DNA of 64,000 nucleotides from Limihaloglobus sulfuriphilus. Lineage in GTDB: Bacteria; Planctomycetota; Phycisphaerae; Sedimentisphaerales; Sedimentisphaeraceae. The stretch lies in assembly GCF_001999965.1 (NCBI RefSeq), contig NZ_CP019646.1, forward strand, positions 2,914,001 through 2,978,000, read 5' to 3'. Every line of letters starts with the position of its first letter. The first letter of the stretch is position 1. Position numbers and translations under genes: made by a program. The notes below the pieces were generated by a model. That model saw only the letters and a program-made list of their open reading frames with translations. It was not told where the DNA came from and did not search any database. Positions 24,593 to 34,847 of this stretch are shown piece by piece.

Positions 24593-25858
24593 ATGAAAAC
24601 AGATGAAGTTATTACGAGAAAAAGTGATTTTACGCCGCAGGACGCAGAAGTTCTCGAGAAACTCAAGGAAATAGCCGCCCAACAGGGGCTTGATATAGAC
24701 GGCGGCAAGGTATGCAGGACATCTTCCCGCTTCTGCCTCGGCGTAGAGCATGGCGACTACAACGGCACAGAGCTGTTCGGAGTAGGCACAAACCGCTTCA
24801 TCTGGCAGGCATTTAAACCTAATAACACCAACAGGTACCGTTTTTTCAGCTATAACTTCCCCGAAGACGGCATTGTGGAATTTGAGTCGGGTAAAGTCCC
24901 CGAGCCGGAGACCGTGAAAGATTCTTCTGCCCGATTCCCATACGGCGTTGATTATGAGCTGCGCAAGGCGGGATTTGACACATCAAAAGGCTACGATGCA
25001 GTGCAGTACAGCAATATCCCCGGCGGCGGCATGAGCAGATCGGCATCATTGACAATAAACCTGATACTATGCGCCGCGGAATCGAACGGCTTTGAAATTG
25101 ATAACCCGCTGGATATAATAGACATAGCAGTTGCCGTTGAAAACGAATACATCGGCTCTCCCTGCGGCGAGCTGGATCAGATAATGATACTCTTTGCCAA
25201 AGAAGGCATGGGTACGCACTACAACCCCTCCGACCGCAGTATAAGGTATGTGCCGCTTGGACCGGGGGGCGAAGACTTGAGAATTATCGGCCTGGATACA
25301 GGTACAAAACGGCCCGGGCTGGAGAAATCAACCTACAAAATCCGCCGGCAGGAATGCGACACTTTCTCCGATATGCTCAGCAAAGAAGGCTGGGGGATAA
25401 GCAAACTCGCAGATATACGCGACGAGGACACCTACAATAAAGTCGTTGAGAAATACGGCCGCTCACATCCCGATATGTGCCGGCGTATGAAATACATTTA
25501 CAAAGCTCAAAAACGCTTTTACGAGATGCTCGCGGCATGGGAAAAGGGCGATATCGCAAAGGTCGGAGAGATTTTCCGCCGGGACGGGATCGGGCTGCGT
25601 GATGAATACAGTATATCCGGTCCGGAGCTCGAGACGATGTGCGATATCGTTCGAAGCGTTGACGGGGTGCTCGGCGAAAGAATGCTCGGCGGCGGCGACA
25701 AGGGTGCCGCGGGAGCACTGGCACTGAGCAGCGCGGTCGAGGATTTGCGGCGGGCTGTCGATACGGCATACCCCCGCAGCAGACCAGACTACGTCGATAA
25801 ATATACCGTCCACGTCTGCAAAGCAGTTACCGGCGTTACGATTCTGAAAACAATCTGA
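24593..25858 (+). CDS. Galactokinase-like GHMP kinase
   Basis: A 421-residue sugar kinase of the GHMP superfamily. It carries a modified galactokinase signature, GVEHGDYNG (50-58, where GEHTDYNGG is usual), the ATP-binding GGGMSRSASL (144-153), ENEYIGSPCGELDQ (183-196) with the base-type Asp, DTGTKRP and a C-terminal MLGGGDKGAAGAL loop. The altered sugar-binding signature means that galactose itself may not be the substrate; a related sugar or an inositol-like compound is possible. ATG 24593. Probably co-transcribed with the amidase upstream and convergent with the exopolysaccharide operon. Confidence 0.82.
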   Translation: MKTDEVITRKSDFTPQDAEVLEKLKEIAAQQGLDIDGGKVCRTSSRFCLGVEHGDYNGTELFGVGTNRFIWQAFKPNNTNRYRFFSYNFPEDGIVEFESGKVPEPETVKDSSARFPYGVDYELRKAGFDTSKGYDAVQYSNIPGGGMSRSASLTINLILCAAESNGFEIDNPLDIIDIAVAVENEYIGSPCGELDQIMILFAKEGMGTHYNPSDRSIRYVPLGPGGEDLRIIGLDTGTKRPGLEKSTYKIRRQECDTFSDMLSKEGWGISKLADIRDEDTYNKVVEKYGRSHPDMCRRMKYIYKAQKRFYEMLAAWEKGDIAKVGEIFRRDGIGLRDEYSISGPELETMCDIVRSVDGVLGERMLGGGDKGAAGALALSSAVEDLRRAVDTAYPRSRPDYVDKYTVHVCKAVTGVTILKTI

Positions 25859-25918
25859 TAATTCACAAGCAAGCTTTCAATACCGCGAAAGCATACACAC
25901 CGCACAAGGTGCACACAA

Positions 25919-25954
25919 ATAAAAAAAGGCCGGCAATATCACTTACCGGCCTTG
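25919..25954 (-). terminator. Intrinsic terminator of the exopolysaccharide/exosortase operon
   Basis: On the minus strand the stem AAGGCCGG / CCGGCCTT (25926-25933 with 25946-25953) has a 12-nt loop and is followed by seven T. It lies 28 bp past the BY-kinase stop and faces the galactokinase-like gene. Confidence 0.85.
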
Positions 25955-25980
25955 GAAATTTTCTATGTTATGCCTGGCTT

Positions 25981-28197
25981 TTATGCTCTGGCAAGCTCGA
26001 CTGTCTGGTACTCCTGATATGTATCAAACATATCTGTCAGGTCGCCGCCTTTAACAGGTTTAACCGCAACAAGAACCGCACCGATAACATTAGCCTGAAC
26101 CTTCATCAGCTCGTTAAGAGCAGTTTTTGCCGAAGCCTTGGCTGTTGTTTGCGAGTTAATAACCATAAGAGCCGCATCAGCCTTGGTTGCTACAACTTTA
26201 CCGTCGCTGACAAACGTCGGAGCGCTGTCGAGAACGATATAATCATAGATTTCAGATGCCTTCTTGAGGAATTCATCCATCGCGGGACCTGAAAGCAGCT
26301 CGGACGGGTTAGACGGCAGCGTACCGCTGTCAACCACGTCGAGATTATCCACGCCGGATTTACGGACAACAGAGTCAAAGGCCGCCTTTCCAAGCAGCAG
26401 ACCGCTTAGGCCGCTGCCTTCGGCTCCCTCAAAGAGCTTAACGGTGCTGGGCCTGCGGAAGTTTGTATCAACAAGCAGGGTTTTCTTGCCCTCTGCCGCC
26501 ATAGCCATCACAAGATTCACGGCTACAGAGGTCTTGCCTTCTTTTGCGTTTGGACTGGTTACCGAAACGATTTTGCCGTCAAAGGAACCGCTCAAAGTCA
26601 GATTAGCCTTAAGCTGACGGTAAAGCTCGCTTGTCATTGACAGCGGAGCTTTGGCAAACACCTCTGCCGTATTGATATCCTCAACATCCTCATCGCTGTC
26701 ACTGTGGCAGATGTAGCCAAGCAGATTGACATTGAGCTGACGTGTAAGGTCGGAAGGCTGTTTAAACTTGTTGGAAGAAAGCTCGATCAGGAATGCCAGA
26801 CCGAAGCCTATCAATGCTCCAAGTATGAATCCGCCGGGGCCGAATACAATCAGCTTGGGGAAACTGGGGCCAAGAGGCACCTGTGCCGTGGCAATAAGCT
26901 CGAGTTTGGAAGATGTCGGGTCGTTCAATACCAGGCTCAGGTCACGAATATAACGTTCAATATCATCGATCGATTCAATTCTCTTTTCACGGATATCCAG
27001 GTACTGCTCGTATTCTGCGCGAAGCTCATCAAGCTCTTTCTGCTGTACGAGGGTTTCCTGTGCCTGGCGTTTGTAATCTTCAAGCTGGCTTACAAGGTAC
27101 ACACGAAGGTCTTCACTGTTTTGAAGATCAGCCTGGCGGGTAAGCTCCGCAATATAATTGACACGGTCTTCAAGTTCTCTTTCGGCCTGTTGGATCTGAT
27201 CCTGTATCTGCTGAACCGTTCTGTGCTCGCTGCCGAGCTTGGCTTTCACTCTTGCCAGCTGCGGACGCAGAGCAATGATTGTCTGGCGTGCATTAACGGC
27301 AATAGCGTCAGTTTCTACCTGGCGGCGGACTACCTCATCGAAATCGCCGATAGAGCGTGCCTCCAGAGTAGCGATCTGGGCTTCAACGTTGCTGATCTGA
27401 GACTCGAGTTCACTGAGTCTTACCTCAACACTGTCACGGCGAACCTTTATACTGTGCCTGACTGAACTGCTGGCCATGCTGGTGTCCTGGAACTCAGCGA
27501 GTTCGGGGTTTGTCTTACGAATCTGCTGCAGTGATTCCTGCGCGGCACGCAGGTCTGCTCTTAGTGACTGCTCCTGCGTACGTGCCTGAACGAGTTTTTC
27601 GCGGTGAGACGACGTTGCCCTCTCCAGCTGGTCACGCAGATAAAGGTCAACGAGTTTGTTAACGATCGCCGCAGATTCTCTTGCATCGCCGCATTTAAAC
27701 GAAACTGTTATAAGCTCGGTTTCTCTCTGCGCAACAACACTTAAGTTTTTATCTAAATAGCCTAAGATTTCTTGCTCATTAACAGCACCGCCGGCACCAA
27801 CAAAATCGCTGAACCATGAAGTCTCACGGATATCATCCTGCATGATAAGATTTCTGAAAAGACTTTCCTGCCTGATGTAACTCGCCTTCGTTTGACGGAA
27901 GAGGTAGTAGGCTTCTCTTTCAGTGGTACCCTGCCCGAAATCCATAGGGTTTGTATCACCGGGAGGCAGAACACGTATGTAAGACGTTGCCGTATATGAC
28001 GGTATAAACATATTTGCAAGAATAAAACCGCCGACACCCAGCGCTGTGCCTAAGATGATAAAGATGATTATTAAAACCAGTCTGCGCCTTATGATAGAAA
28101 GAATATCCTTGGGCGTCAGTTCTACTCCGGCATCCCCCTGGCCGGCCGGCCTGCCGTAGTTTCTTGCCGAGATCGGCATGTTTGTTGTATTGTTCAT
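25981..28197 (-). CDS. Polysaccharide co-polymerase/BY-kinase (Wzc-like)
   Basis: A 738-residue inner-membrane protein combining a Wzz chain-length domain with a bacterial tyrosine kinase. A first membrane segment lies at about 38-62, a long periplasmic coiled coil at about 180-420 (many Gln/Glu/Arg heptads), a second membrane segment near 450-475, and the cytoplasmic kinase from 541: Walker A SPNAKEGKTS (548-557), Walker A' LLVDTN (574-579), Walker B IVLDSAP (654-660). The C-terminal Tyr cluster is small (Tyr727, Tyr730). It controls polymer length and export together with the Wza-like protein encoded at the other end of the operon. Last gene of the operon. Confidence 0.92.
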   Translation of the reverse strand: MNNTTNMPISARNYGRPAGQGDAGVELTPKDILSIIRRRLVLIIIFIILGTALGVGGFILANMFIPSYTATSYIRVLPPGDTNPMDFGQGTTEREAYYLFRQTKASYIRQESLFRNLIMQDDIRETSWFSDFVGAGGAVNEQEILGYLDKNLSVVAQRETELITVSFKCGDARESAAIVNKLVDLYLRDQLERATSSHREKLVQARTQEQSLRADLRAAQESLQQIRKTNPELAEFQDTSMASSSVRHSIKVRRDSVEVRLSELESQISNVEAQIATLEARSIGDFDEVVRRQVETDAIAVNARQTIIALRPQLARVKAKLGSEHRTVQQIQDQIQQAERELEDRVNYIAELTRQADLQNSEDLRVYLVSQLEDYKRQAQETLVQQKELDELRAEYEQYLDIREKRIESIDDIERYIRDLSLVLNDPTSSKLELIATAQVPLGPSFPKLIVFGPGGFILGALIGFGLAFLIELSSNKFKQPSDLTRQLNVNLLGYICHSDSDEDVEDINTAEVFAKAPLSMTSELYRQLKANLTLSGSFDGKIVSVTSPNAKEGKTSVAVNLVMAMAAEGKKTLLVDTNFRRPSTVKLFEGAEGSGLSGLLLGKAAFDSVVRKSGVDNLDVVDSGTLPSNPSELLSGPAMDEFLKKASEIYDYIVLDSAPTFVSDGKVVATKADAALMVINSQTTAKASAKTALNELMKVQANVIGAVLVAVKPVKGGDLTDMFDTYQEYQTVELARA

Positions 28198-28306
28198 TTT
28201 CCTTTATTTCTCCATATTTTCATGAAACATTATATTAGCCTTATAATAACTCAAAACAGTACGATACAGTTTTTTCTAAACTAATCAAGATAAATACTTA
28301 TAAACA

Positions 28307-31300
28307 TTATGGATTATTCAATTTTCTCAAGGTCTGCTCTATCGCCTCCCTTTGGGACTCATTGTAGTAATTCCGCCCCAGATCGAGGGCCCTCTGATAA
28401 GCCGCTATGGCTTCTTCATTTTGCTCAAGTGCAGCATTAGCCTCGCCTAAATGTTCGTAAAGCTCTGGCGAAACGTTAGTTGTATCTGCTTCAACCATCT
28501 GGATAGCCTGAATAAACATCTGAAGGGCCTTTCTATTTTGGCCATTCTTCAGCAACGCGTAACCGTATGTGTCCAGAATAGTCCCGACGGTAGGAGCCAG
28601 GGCGTAGGCTTTCTTGGCTATTTCGAGAGATTTTTCCCTGGTGCTCTCATTTCCTGCAAGCAGATAAGCATAGTTGTTCAGAAGAGATGCGTTATTGGGG
28701 GTTCGGTCGAGAAGCTCTTCATATATTTCTACAGCTTCATCAAAATACTCTTGAGAATGCTCTTCACGCATAAGCATCTGGATTGTTGATGCCTTTGTGG
28801 CTTTGAGGTTTACGACTGCAGCTTCGTTCCCCGCAGCAAGCTCAATGCACTTATCCAGGGCTTCAACCGAGTCTTTAAGCCTGCCATTGACACGAAGGTA
28901 GTTGTACTTGAACACATTCTGAGCAAATGCTTCAGAATTCTCGATATACTGTTTGTAAAATCTTTCTAATCCGTCCTTTGAGGCAACCCTTGCAATCATG
29001 CTAATTAGCTGATTTGTAATGTTCTCATCACCGGCGGCAGATTCAACCGCGTCGGCGTAGTCTTCAAATGCAGCCGCTTCATTGCCTGATTTAAACTTCG
29101 CCTCGGCTGAATAGGCATTACAGATTGAGGCAAGCGGACCGTCGGCATACTTGTCTGTCAGCTCTATAACCGCGTTGTAATCTTCCAGTCCGATCAATGA
29201 GTTTAAATACCCCTGGAAAGCCGTGACATCTTTTTCCTCTGAATCCTGCCAGTTAGCCTTATAAATCTCCAGGGCTTGCTGGGGTTTTCCGGTTCTCAGC
29301 AGCGACTGGGCAAGTCTGTTCGACCAGAAATTGCTTTCGGGGAATTTCTCGATCATTTCACGGTAATAATTCATTAACTCGCTGTCGCTGCCCTGTTTTA
29401 CGTACAGTTCTTCAAGCACCATATATACGCTGTCCGGAACTGATGAGGCCTGTATAAGCGACCTAAGCTCGTTTATAGCCTGCGAAACCCTGTCGGCCCG
29501 TGCATAAGCTCTTGCAAGTTCAACACTTGCCCGAACATCAGCATTCAGGGTTTTGCTCCTGACAAGGCTGGAGACCGCCTGGTTGTAATCACCCATAAGC
29601 GTTTCTATCTGCGCCTTTATACGCCATGCAAGGGGGTTGTCCCTGTTGGTGTCAACCGCCATTGATATCGCGCTGAAAGCGCTGTTAAAATCGCCGCGGC
29701 GAAGAAGCATCAGAACCTCAAGCAAACGCCCTCTCTGCTCATCAGGATACTCCTGTTTATAAGCATTGAGCTTAGTTTCGGCTTCGTCAAGCATACCAAT
29801 ATCCAGAAATGCCTGAATCTGCATCAGACGCGTATCCTGATTTTTGTTTACTGCGATAATCTCATCTGTGTATTTGATAACGTCAGCCTGGTTATTTTCA
29901 TGTTTGGCAACGTTGATAAGCCCCTCAAGGATTTCGGGGTTTGTCGGGTCAATGGCATAGAGCTTATCAAGTATCTCTTTGGCCTGGGTAAATTTCTCCT
30001 GCCTCAGGTACACTTTCCACATAATCTTTTCGTTGCCGCCGAGAATTTCCTCTGCCTCATTCGATCTTCCGGTTGTCTGGAGAAGCTGGGCGTATTTATC
30101 CAGCAGGCCGACATTGTCCGGATATCTATCTACCGCGTCCTTATAAACCTTTTCGGCATACTCAAGCATACTTGAAACGGTTTGAGAGTCTGTCTCCTGC
30201 CTTGCGATAAGGACTGCCATATCCGCAACAGTTTCGGCGTTTTGGGCACTTGGATCGGCCTCGTAGAGTTTTTTGCGTATATTAAACGCTTCAAAGGGTT
30301 TATCTTCAAAAGCGATGTGTGCGTATAAGCCCTGGAGCTGTGTATTATTCGGGTTGAGCCTAATGGCGTTTACAAGGGCTCTTTCCGCTTCTTCTTTCTG
30401 GTTTTGCGTTACAATCTGTCCAAGTCTGTCATTTCGCTGAACCAGCACCAAAGCAAGGTGTCTGGCGGCTTCGGTATTGAGCGGATTCTGGCGGTACGCG
30501 GTCTGGGCATCCTCGACCGAGCCCTGGTAGTCTTCCAGAGCCGACTTTGCCAGGCTCCTTGTAACATAGGCAACGGGGAATATAGGCCGTTTGGCAAGTA
30601 CCGAATCTATCCTTCTAAGGGCATCGTTGTAGTCTTTTTTCTTGAGTGCAAGCTGCGCTGCGAAGAAGTCTCCGCCCGCCCGGTCAAAATTTTCCTGACG
30701 TGCCAGATCCGTCATCTGCTGGGCAAGCTCAAGATTGTCCATTTTTGTAGCGGTATCAAATATAATTCCGGCAATCGCGCCCTTTCTCTCGCCCGCGTCA
30801 TCAAGAAACGGCATCAGAACATCGATTACCTCCTGATCCATTCCTCTTGATTGGTAGTACTGCGCCCATGCCATCGCCTTGTCAATATCGCCATCGATTT
30901 TCTCCACACTTTGGGCAAAAACATCTTCGAGCTCTTCGGGCGTAGGATTTATTGGATTATCCAGCTCGCTGCGGCCGAGCATCACGAGGGCATCGATTGA
31001 TTCGGGATTATATTCAAGGTATGTGTTCAGAAGGGTGCGTGCCTTGTCCATATCATTTCTGAAATAGTAATTTACCAGCGCGGTAACCACATTTAAATCT
31101 ACATCTTCACCCTCTCTAAGGATATCAACTAAAATCTGATCAACCCTTTCAAGGCTTTTGCGGAGGGTTTCATCGTCAATAGCGCCTTCCTCATCAATTT
31201 GAGCCTGTTTGACCAGCGCATTTACCTGTGCAGATATCAGAGCCAGCTCGTACCTCTTGGCGGTAACCTTGTCAAAGTCAGCACTATCAAGGATTTTCGC

Positions 31301-33004
31301 GGCATCTTCAAAGAAACCGCCGGCAATGCAGGCCTGTATCTTGATCCTGTTGAATTTTTCATGCCCGCTGCCGAAGACACCCTCATAATCCTCAAGTACG
31401 CTGAGAACATCACCGGGAGCACCAAGCCGTATCAGCACCTGGGCATAATCCAGAACCGCGTCAGGCTTGCCGTTCTGCACGACATGCGCCTTTATCGCTT
31501 CAGATAGAAACTGAGAAGTCGCCCCGACATACTGGGTATCAATAAAGAGCCTCGCCAGCGCATAAGCAACATCCACATCAGGGTTTTCAGTTACTGATGT
31601 CTTCTGGTAGGCATCGTAAAGATTGCGTATCGCTTCATCACGGTTGCCCTTTGCCAGCTCAACAAACCCCCGCCATTTAATATTTACCGGATTGTCTGCA
31701 ACAGGCAGTATCTGTTCTATGTTGTTTATGTATTTCTGGGCCAGCTCCAGATATCTGGCTGCCTTTTGCTCATCATCTTGTTCACGGGCCTCTACGGCTA
31801 TCTCTATATAATATTTTGAAAGGTAACTTGAGAAAGTGTACTTATTCGTTCTGTTTCTCGCCTCGTACGGCCCCACAACGTCCTGGGATTCAGGCAGACC
31901 GAGACCTTTTATAGCCAGACGAATCGCTTCTTCAAGCAGCTCAGGGTCTTTATCGAGTCTGGACTTTTTATAATATATGAAAGTCGCCTGTTTAATATAT
32001 TCAACATTATCAGGCGAAAGCGACATTGCTTTGTCAATATGATCCTTAGCCTTGTCAATCGTCCTCAGGTCAAGCTGATAATAAAACGCCGTATTGAAAT
32101 GGGCCTCGGGGCTCTGGGGAAATTTCTCCACAAGATCATCATATTCAGCGCTTAGCCTCTTGTAACCTTCAATATTACCCTGTATCAATGAAAATTTCAT
32201 GTCAAGCCTGTTGATGTAAGCCTGAACATTTTCAGGATAGGCCTCAATAGCCGCGTCAAGAACATCAAGCGCCGCCTGGCGTGAATTGGCCAGGGCATTT
32301 AGCTTACCAGACGCCTCGTCGAGCTTGCCCTGCTCTATCTCAAGATTCGCCATATACTTATAAAGATCCATGTCCTCCGGATTGGACTCAATAAGTTTCT
32401 CCAGACGCCCGCGGGCCTCTTCAAGATAAAGCTCTCTGTCCGGAACATCACCGGTTTGAACCTGGCGAATCAATGACCATGCTCTTTTCTTCTCGACAGA
32501 AGGACTTATCGGCTGATTGTTTTTTTCCTGGGTATCGATTATCTCTTTGGATGTGTCGCCAACCTGCTTCCAGAGGCTTTCCTGGCCAAAATCTGCCATG
32601 GTGTAATAAAAATCAAGCAGCTTCCGGCGTGATTCTATGTCCGAAGGGTCAAGGACTGTTATGTTTTTCCAGCATTGGATTGCACGGGGCCAGTCCGCCT
32701 CTTTGGCTTCTGTGCCGCTTTGGGCATCGGCCGGGACATCAAGCAGCGCCAAATCCGCCATGGTGTATAAAAGCTCGATCTTTTTCTCTTTGGATTTTGA
32801 ATAGGCATAGGCCTTGCCGTATGCATCCCGGGCAACATCATAATCCTGCGATTCCATAGCCGCCACAGCGCGTTCATAATGCTTTTCGGGGTTGCGGGTC
32901 ATCCTCAGATACAGCATTCCGCCGGCCATTACAATGACACCCAGAACGGCAATACCAATCAAAGCCACACGAATATTTAATTTCTTTTTACTTTTTTTTG
33001 CCAT
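28307..33004 (-). CDS. Giant membrane-anchored TPR protein of the exosortase locus
   Basis: A 1565-residue protein with a basic start, one membrane segment (about 12-30) and then almost only tetratricopeptide repeats, seen as recurrent A..Y...G....A...Y..AL..dP patterns; the last is AIAAYQRALDLGRNYY. Large TPR proteins are regular members of PEP-CTERM/exosortase exopolysaccharide loci (PrsT-type), where they are thought to scaffold export in the periplasm. The usual form is a lipoprotein of about 900 residues; this one is much longer and uses a membrane anchor instead of a lipobox. It lies between the EpsI-like gene (23 bp) and the BY-kinase (109 bp). Confidence 0.85.
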   Translation of the reverse strand: MAKKSKKKLNIRVALIGIAVLGVIVMAGGMLYLRMTRNPEKHYERAVAAMESQDYDVARDAYGKAYAYSKSKEKKIELLYTMADLALLDVPADAQSGTEAKEADWPRAIQCWKNITVLDPSDIESRRKLLDFYYTMADFGQESLWKQVGDTSKEIIDTQEKNNQPISPSVEKKRAWSLIRQVQTGDVPDRELYLEEARGRLEKLIESNPEDMDLYKYMANLEIEQGKLDEASGKLNALANSRQAALDVLDAAIEAYPENVQAYINRLDMKFSLIQGNIEGYKRLSAEYDDLVEKFPQSPEAHFNTAFYYQLDLRTIDKAKDHIDKAMSLSPDNVEYIKQATFIYYKKSRLDKDPELLEEAIRLAIKGLGLPESQDVVGPYEARNRTNKYTFSSYLSKYYIEIAVEAREQDDEQKAARYLELAQKYINNIEQILPVADNPVNIKWRGFVELAKGNRDEAIRNLYDAYQKTSVTENPDVDVAYALARLFIDTQYVGATSQFLSEAIKAHVVQNGKPDAVLDYAQVLIRLGAPGDVLSVLEDYEGVFGSGHEKFNRIKIQACIAGGFFEDAAKILDSADFDKVTAKRYELALISAQVNALVKQAQIDEEGAIDDETLRKSLERVDQILVDILREGEDVDLNVVTALVNYYFRNDMDKARTLLNTYLEYNPESIDALVMLGRSELDNPINPTPEELEDVFAQSVEKIDGDIDKAMAWAQYYQSRGMDQEVIDVLMPFLDDAGERKGAIAGIIFDTATKMDNLELAQQMTDLARQENFDRAGGDFFAAQLALKKKDYNDALRRIDSVLAKRPIFPVAYVTRSLAKSALEDYQGSVEDAQTAYRQNPLNTEAARHLALVLVQRNDRLGQIVTQNQKEEAERALVNAIRLNPNNTQLQGLYAHIAFEDKPFEAFNIRKKLYEADPSAQNAETVADMAVLIARQETDSQTVSSMLEYAEKVYKDAVDRYPDNVGLLDKYAQLLQTTGRSNEAEEILGGNEKIMWKVYLRQEKFTQAKEILDKLYAIDPTNPEILEGLINVAKHENNQADVIKYTDEIIAVNKNQDTRLMQIQAFLDIGMLDEAETKLNAYKQEYPDEQRGRLLEVLMLLRRGDFNSAFSAISMAVDTNRDNPLAWRIKAQIETLMGDYNQAVSSLVRSKTLNADVRASVELARAYARADRVSQAINELRSLIQASSVPDSVYMVLEELYVKQGSDSELMNYYREMIEKFPESNFWSNRLAQSLLRTGKPQQALEIYKANWQDSEEKDVTAFQGYLNSLIGLEDYNAVIELTDKYADGPLASICNAYSAEAKFKSGNEAAAFEDYADAVESAAGDENITNQLISMIARVASKDGLERFYKQYIENSEAFAQNVFKYNYLRVNGRLKDSVEALDKCIELAAGNEAAVVNLKATKASTIQMLMREEHSQEYFDEAVEIYEELLDRTPNNASLLNNYAYLLAGNESTREKSLEIAKKAYALAPTVGTILDTYGYALLKNGQNRKALQMFIQAIQMVEADTTNVSPELYEHLGEANAALEQNEEAIAAYQRALDLGRNYYNESQREAIEQTLRKLNNP

Positions 33005-33027
33005 AAAATATCAAGCCTTTCGTTAAG

Positions 33028-33822
33028 TCATTTAGCTTGTTGATCTTCTGATTCTTTATTGAGCTTCTCCAGGTTGGGCCAGTGTTCCCGCTCCAGGACC
33101 GGAAGCAGCTTCTCGAGCATCGGTTTTGACGCCTCAATCGTTTCTTCATATTGAGCGTTGCCGGAAACACCGAAAAACCGCCATTCTACCTTTGAGAAAA
33201 AGCTGTATTTACCCAGTATATTTGTACCCAGAATGTTTCTCGCCTCGGTTCTGCCATTGGCATATGACGAGTTGACCTTGAAAAAGTAAGAAACGTTGAA
33301 CGTCTCTGTTCCCGACAAAATATCCGCCGATGTCCTGCTGAAAGTCAGCACCCGCACCGGCAGCTCGAGTTTTTCACCCGACGGCCTGAGTTCCGGGCAT
33401 TCAAGCGCAATTCTCTCATTTCTAAGGTCATCTCTCTGGCTGCCCGCTCCGAAATAACATTCCTCAGGAACATGGGGGATTCTGTCATTTATACCTGTAT
33501 AATAAGTCAGAAACAGGCTTACGTACCGCGAGCTGCTCGTCTGCTCTGCCGTGGTATCTTCAAGAATCCACTGTATATAATCCTCTGTGCCGAGGCTTTC
33601 AAGTATGTCGTAATTGTCTATCTTGGTTTTTGTAATAACCTTATAGGGCCAGAGCTTGTATTCATCAATACCGTCAAACGGCTTGACAAGCGGTATAGGC
33701 TCTTTTCTGCTCACCATACCCAGACTCTCCATGATCATATTCATGCCTACACATGAAACAGCAAGCACTCCAATACAGATCAAAAAGTGCGGCGAGGTAT
33801 AATGTTTTTTCCAGCCGCTCAT
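33028..33822 (-). CDS. EpsI-like exosortase-associated protein (DUF3485)
   Basis: A 264-residue protein with one N-terminal membrane segment (about 12-32) and a periplasmic domain. The motif FLTYYTGINDRIPHVPEECY is the hallmark of EpsI/DUF3485 proteins, which in other bacteria are fused to or encoded next to exosortase. Its biochemical role is unknown; it is needed for exopolysaccharide production in some methylotrophs. The start ATG overlaps the exosortase stop by one base (TAATG), so translation is coupled. Confidence 0.88.
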   Translation of the reverse strand: MSGWKKHYTSPHFLICIGVLAVSCVGMNMIMESLGMVSRKEPIPLVKPFDGIDEYKLWPYKVITKTKIDNYDILESLGTEDYIQWILEDTTAEQTSSSRYVSLFLTYYTGINDRIPHVPEECYFGAGSQRDDLRNERIALECPELRPSGEKLELPVRVLTFSRTSADILSGTETFNVSYFFKVNSSYANGRTEARNILGTNILGKYSFFSKVEWRFFGVSGNAQYEETIEASKPMLEKLLPVLEREHWPNLEKLNKESEDQQAK

Positions 33823-34784
33823 TACTGATCCTCCCTGCGGCTGACAAGAACCACCTTGCCCTTGGGCTCTTTATCTTCTTCTACGATAAGGTTTTCCATA
33901 AACCAGGCAATAAACCCGTAAAAGACAAACGCCAACGGAAGCATCAGCATACCCAGCATATCATGGTAAATGCCCTGGGCGTATTTCGGGTCGAACAGAA
34001 TATAGATAAATCCCGTTACCGTAACCCTGACAATATTACAGAGTATCGCGATCGGAACTGTGCTGCACAGAAGAACCAGCCTTTGCCATACCGGCCTGTC
34101 ATGCAGATACGCCATCGCAACGCCCAGCGCGACAAAAGCCATCAGAAGCCTCATACCGCTGCACGCCTCGGCAACGTTAAGTGAAGGCTCAAACGGCTCT
34201 CCCTTGTAAATAACGTCGATTATAACGCCTGTAGCGGTTGCCTCCAGCTCGGGAACCAGATTTAAAAGTCCCGCGGCAATCGTCGAGGCAAGCTGCCGCA
34301 TCGGTATGGTAATCTCTCTGTATATCCGCTCGGGCAGAGGAACCGCGAAGAAAAGATACGCAACCGGAAGCCACATATATTTTACCTGTTTCCAGCCGAG
34401 CTGAAAAAGAATTATCGCTCCAAGTGAAGCTATCATGATCAGCGGCATACCGTAGGCATATTTGAGGAAAATACCGTTGAATACGTATAGAAAAAGAAAA
34501 AAGACAAACGCCGCAAGTCCCAGATAGGACGGCTTAATCTCTGTAGAAAGTATCTGGTTCTTTTTCTGATTTATAAAATAAAGACTGAAAAGAGGTATAA
34601 GGAAACCGTGTGACCAGCTGCTGTCGCTCACCCAGCGGTTCACAATATCAGATATCTCAGTCCAGAAAAGACATGCAAAAAGAAAGCCGATAACGGCCAT
34701 TTTAATAAACGAATGGAAGCCTAATGACTTCCATTCGTATTTAGTCTGGTTTTCTGAGGGGCTTATTGATATGCTCTCTGTCAT
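33822..34784 (-). CDS. Exosortase
   Basis: About 320 residues and eight or so membrane segments. The three proposed catalytic residues are in place: Cys208 in EACSGMR, Arg253 in CNIVRVT and His274 in GIYHDMLG. Exosortases are membrane transpeptidase-like enzymes that recognise PEP-CTERM tails; a likely substrate is encoded at 15828. I choose ATG 34784; a TTG 18 bp earlier would give an unusual N-terminus (SVYCC). It is followed directly by its EpsI-like partner and preceded by the Wza-like gene, the usual exopolysaccharide context. Confidence 0.93.
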   Translation of the reverse strand: MTESISISPSENQTKYEWKSLGFHSFIKMAVIGFLFACLFWTEISDIVNRWVSDSSWSHGFLIPLFSLYFINQKKNQILSTEIKPSYLGLAAFVFFLFLYVFNGIFLKYAYGMPLIMIASLGAIILFQLGWKQVKYMWLPVAYLFFAVPLPERIYREITIPMRQLASTIAAGLLNLVPELEATATGVIIDVIYKGEPFEPSLNVAEACSGMRLLMAFVALGVAMAYLHDRPVWQRLVLLCSTVPIAILCNIVRVTVTGFIYILFDPKYAQGIYHDMLGMLMLPLAFVFYGFIAWFMENLIVEEDKEPKGKVVLVSRREDQ

Positions 34785-34847
34785 ACAACAATATACGCTC
34801 AATCCGGCTTTCTAATTGAATTAACTCTTTGCAAGAGCAAATACTTT

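Noticed and set aside
26704-27465. 253-codon plus-strand ORF opposite the BY-kinase
   Set aside because: Antisense to the coiled-coil part of the kinase gene; composition reflects the complementary strand and no family is recognised.
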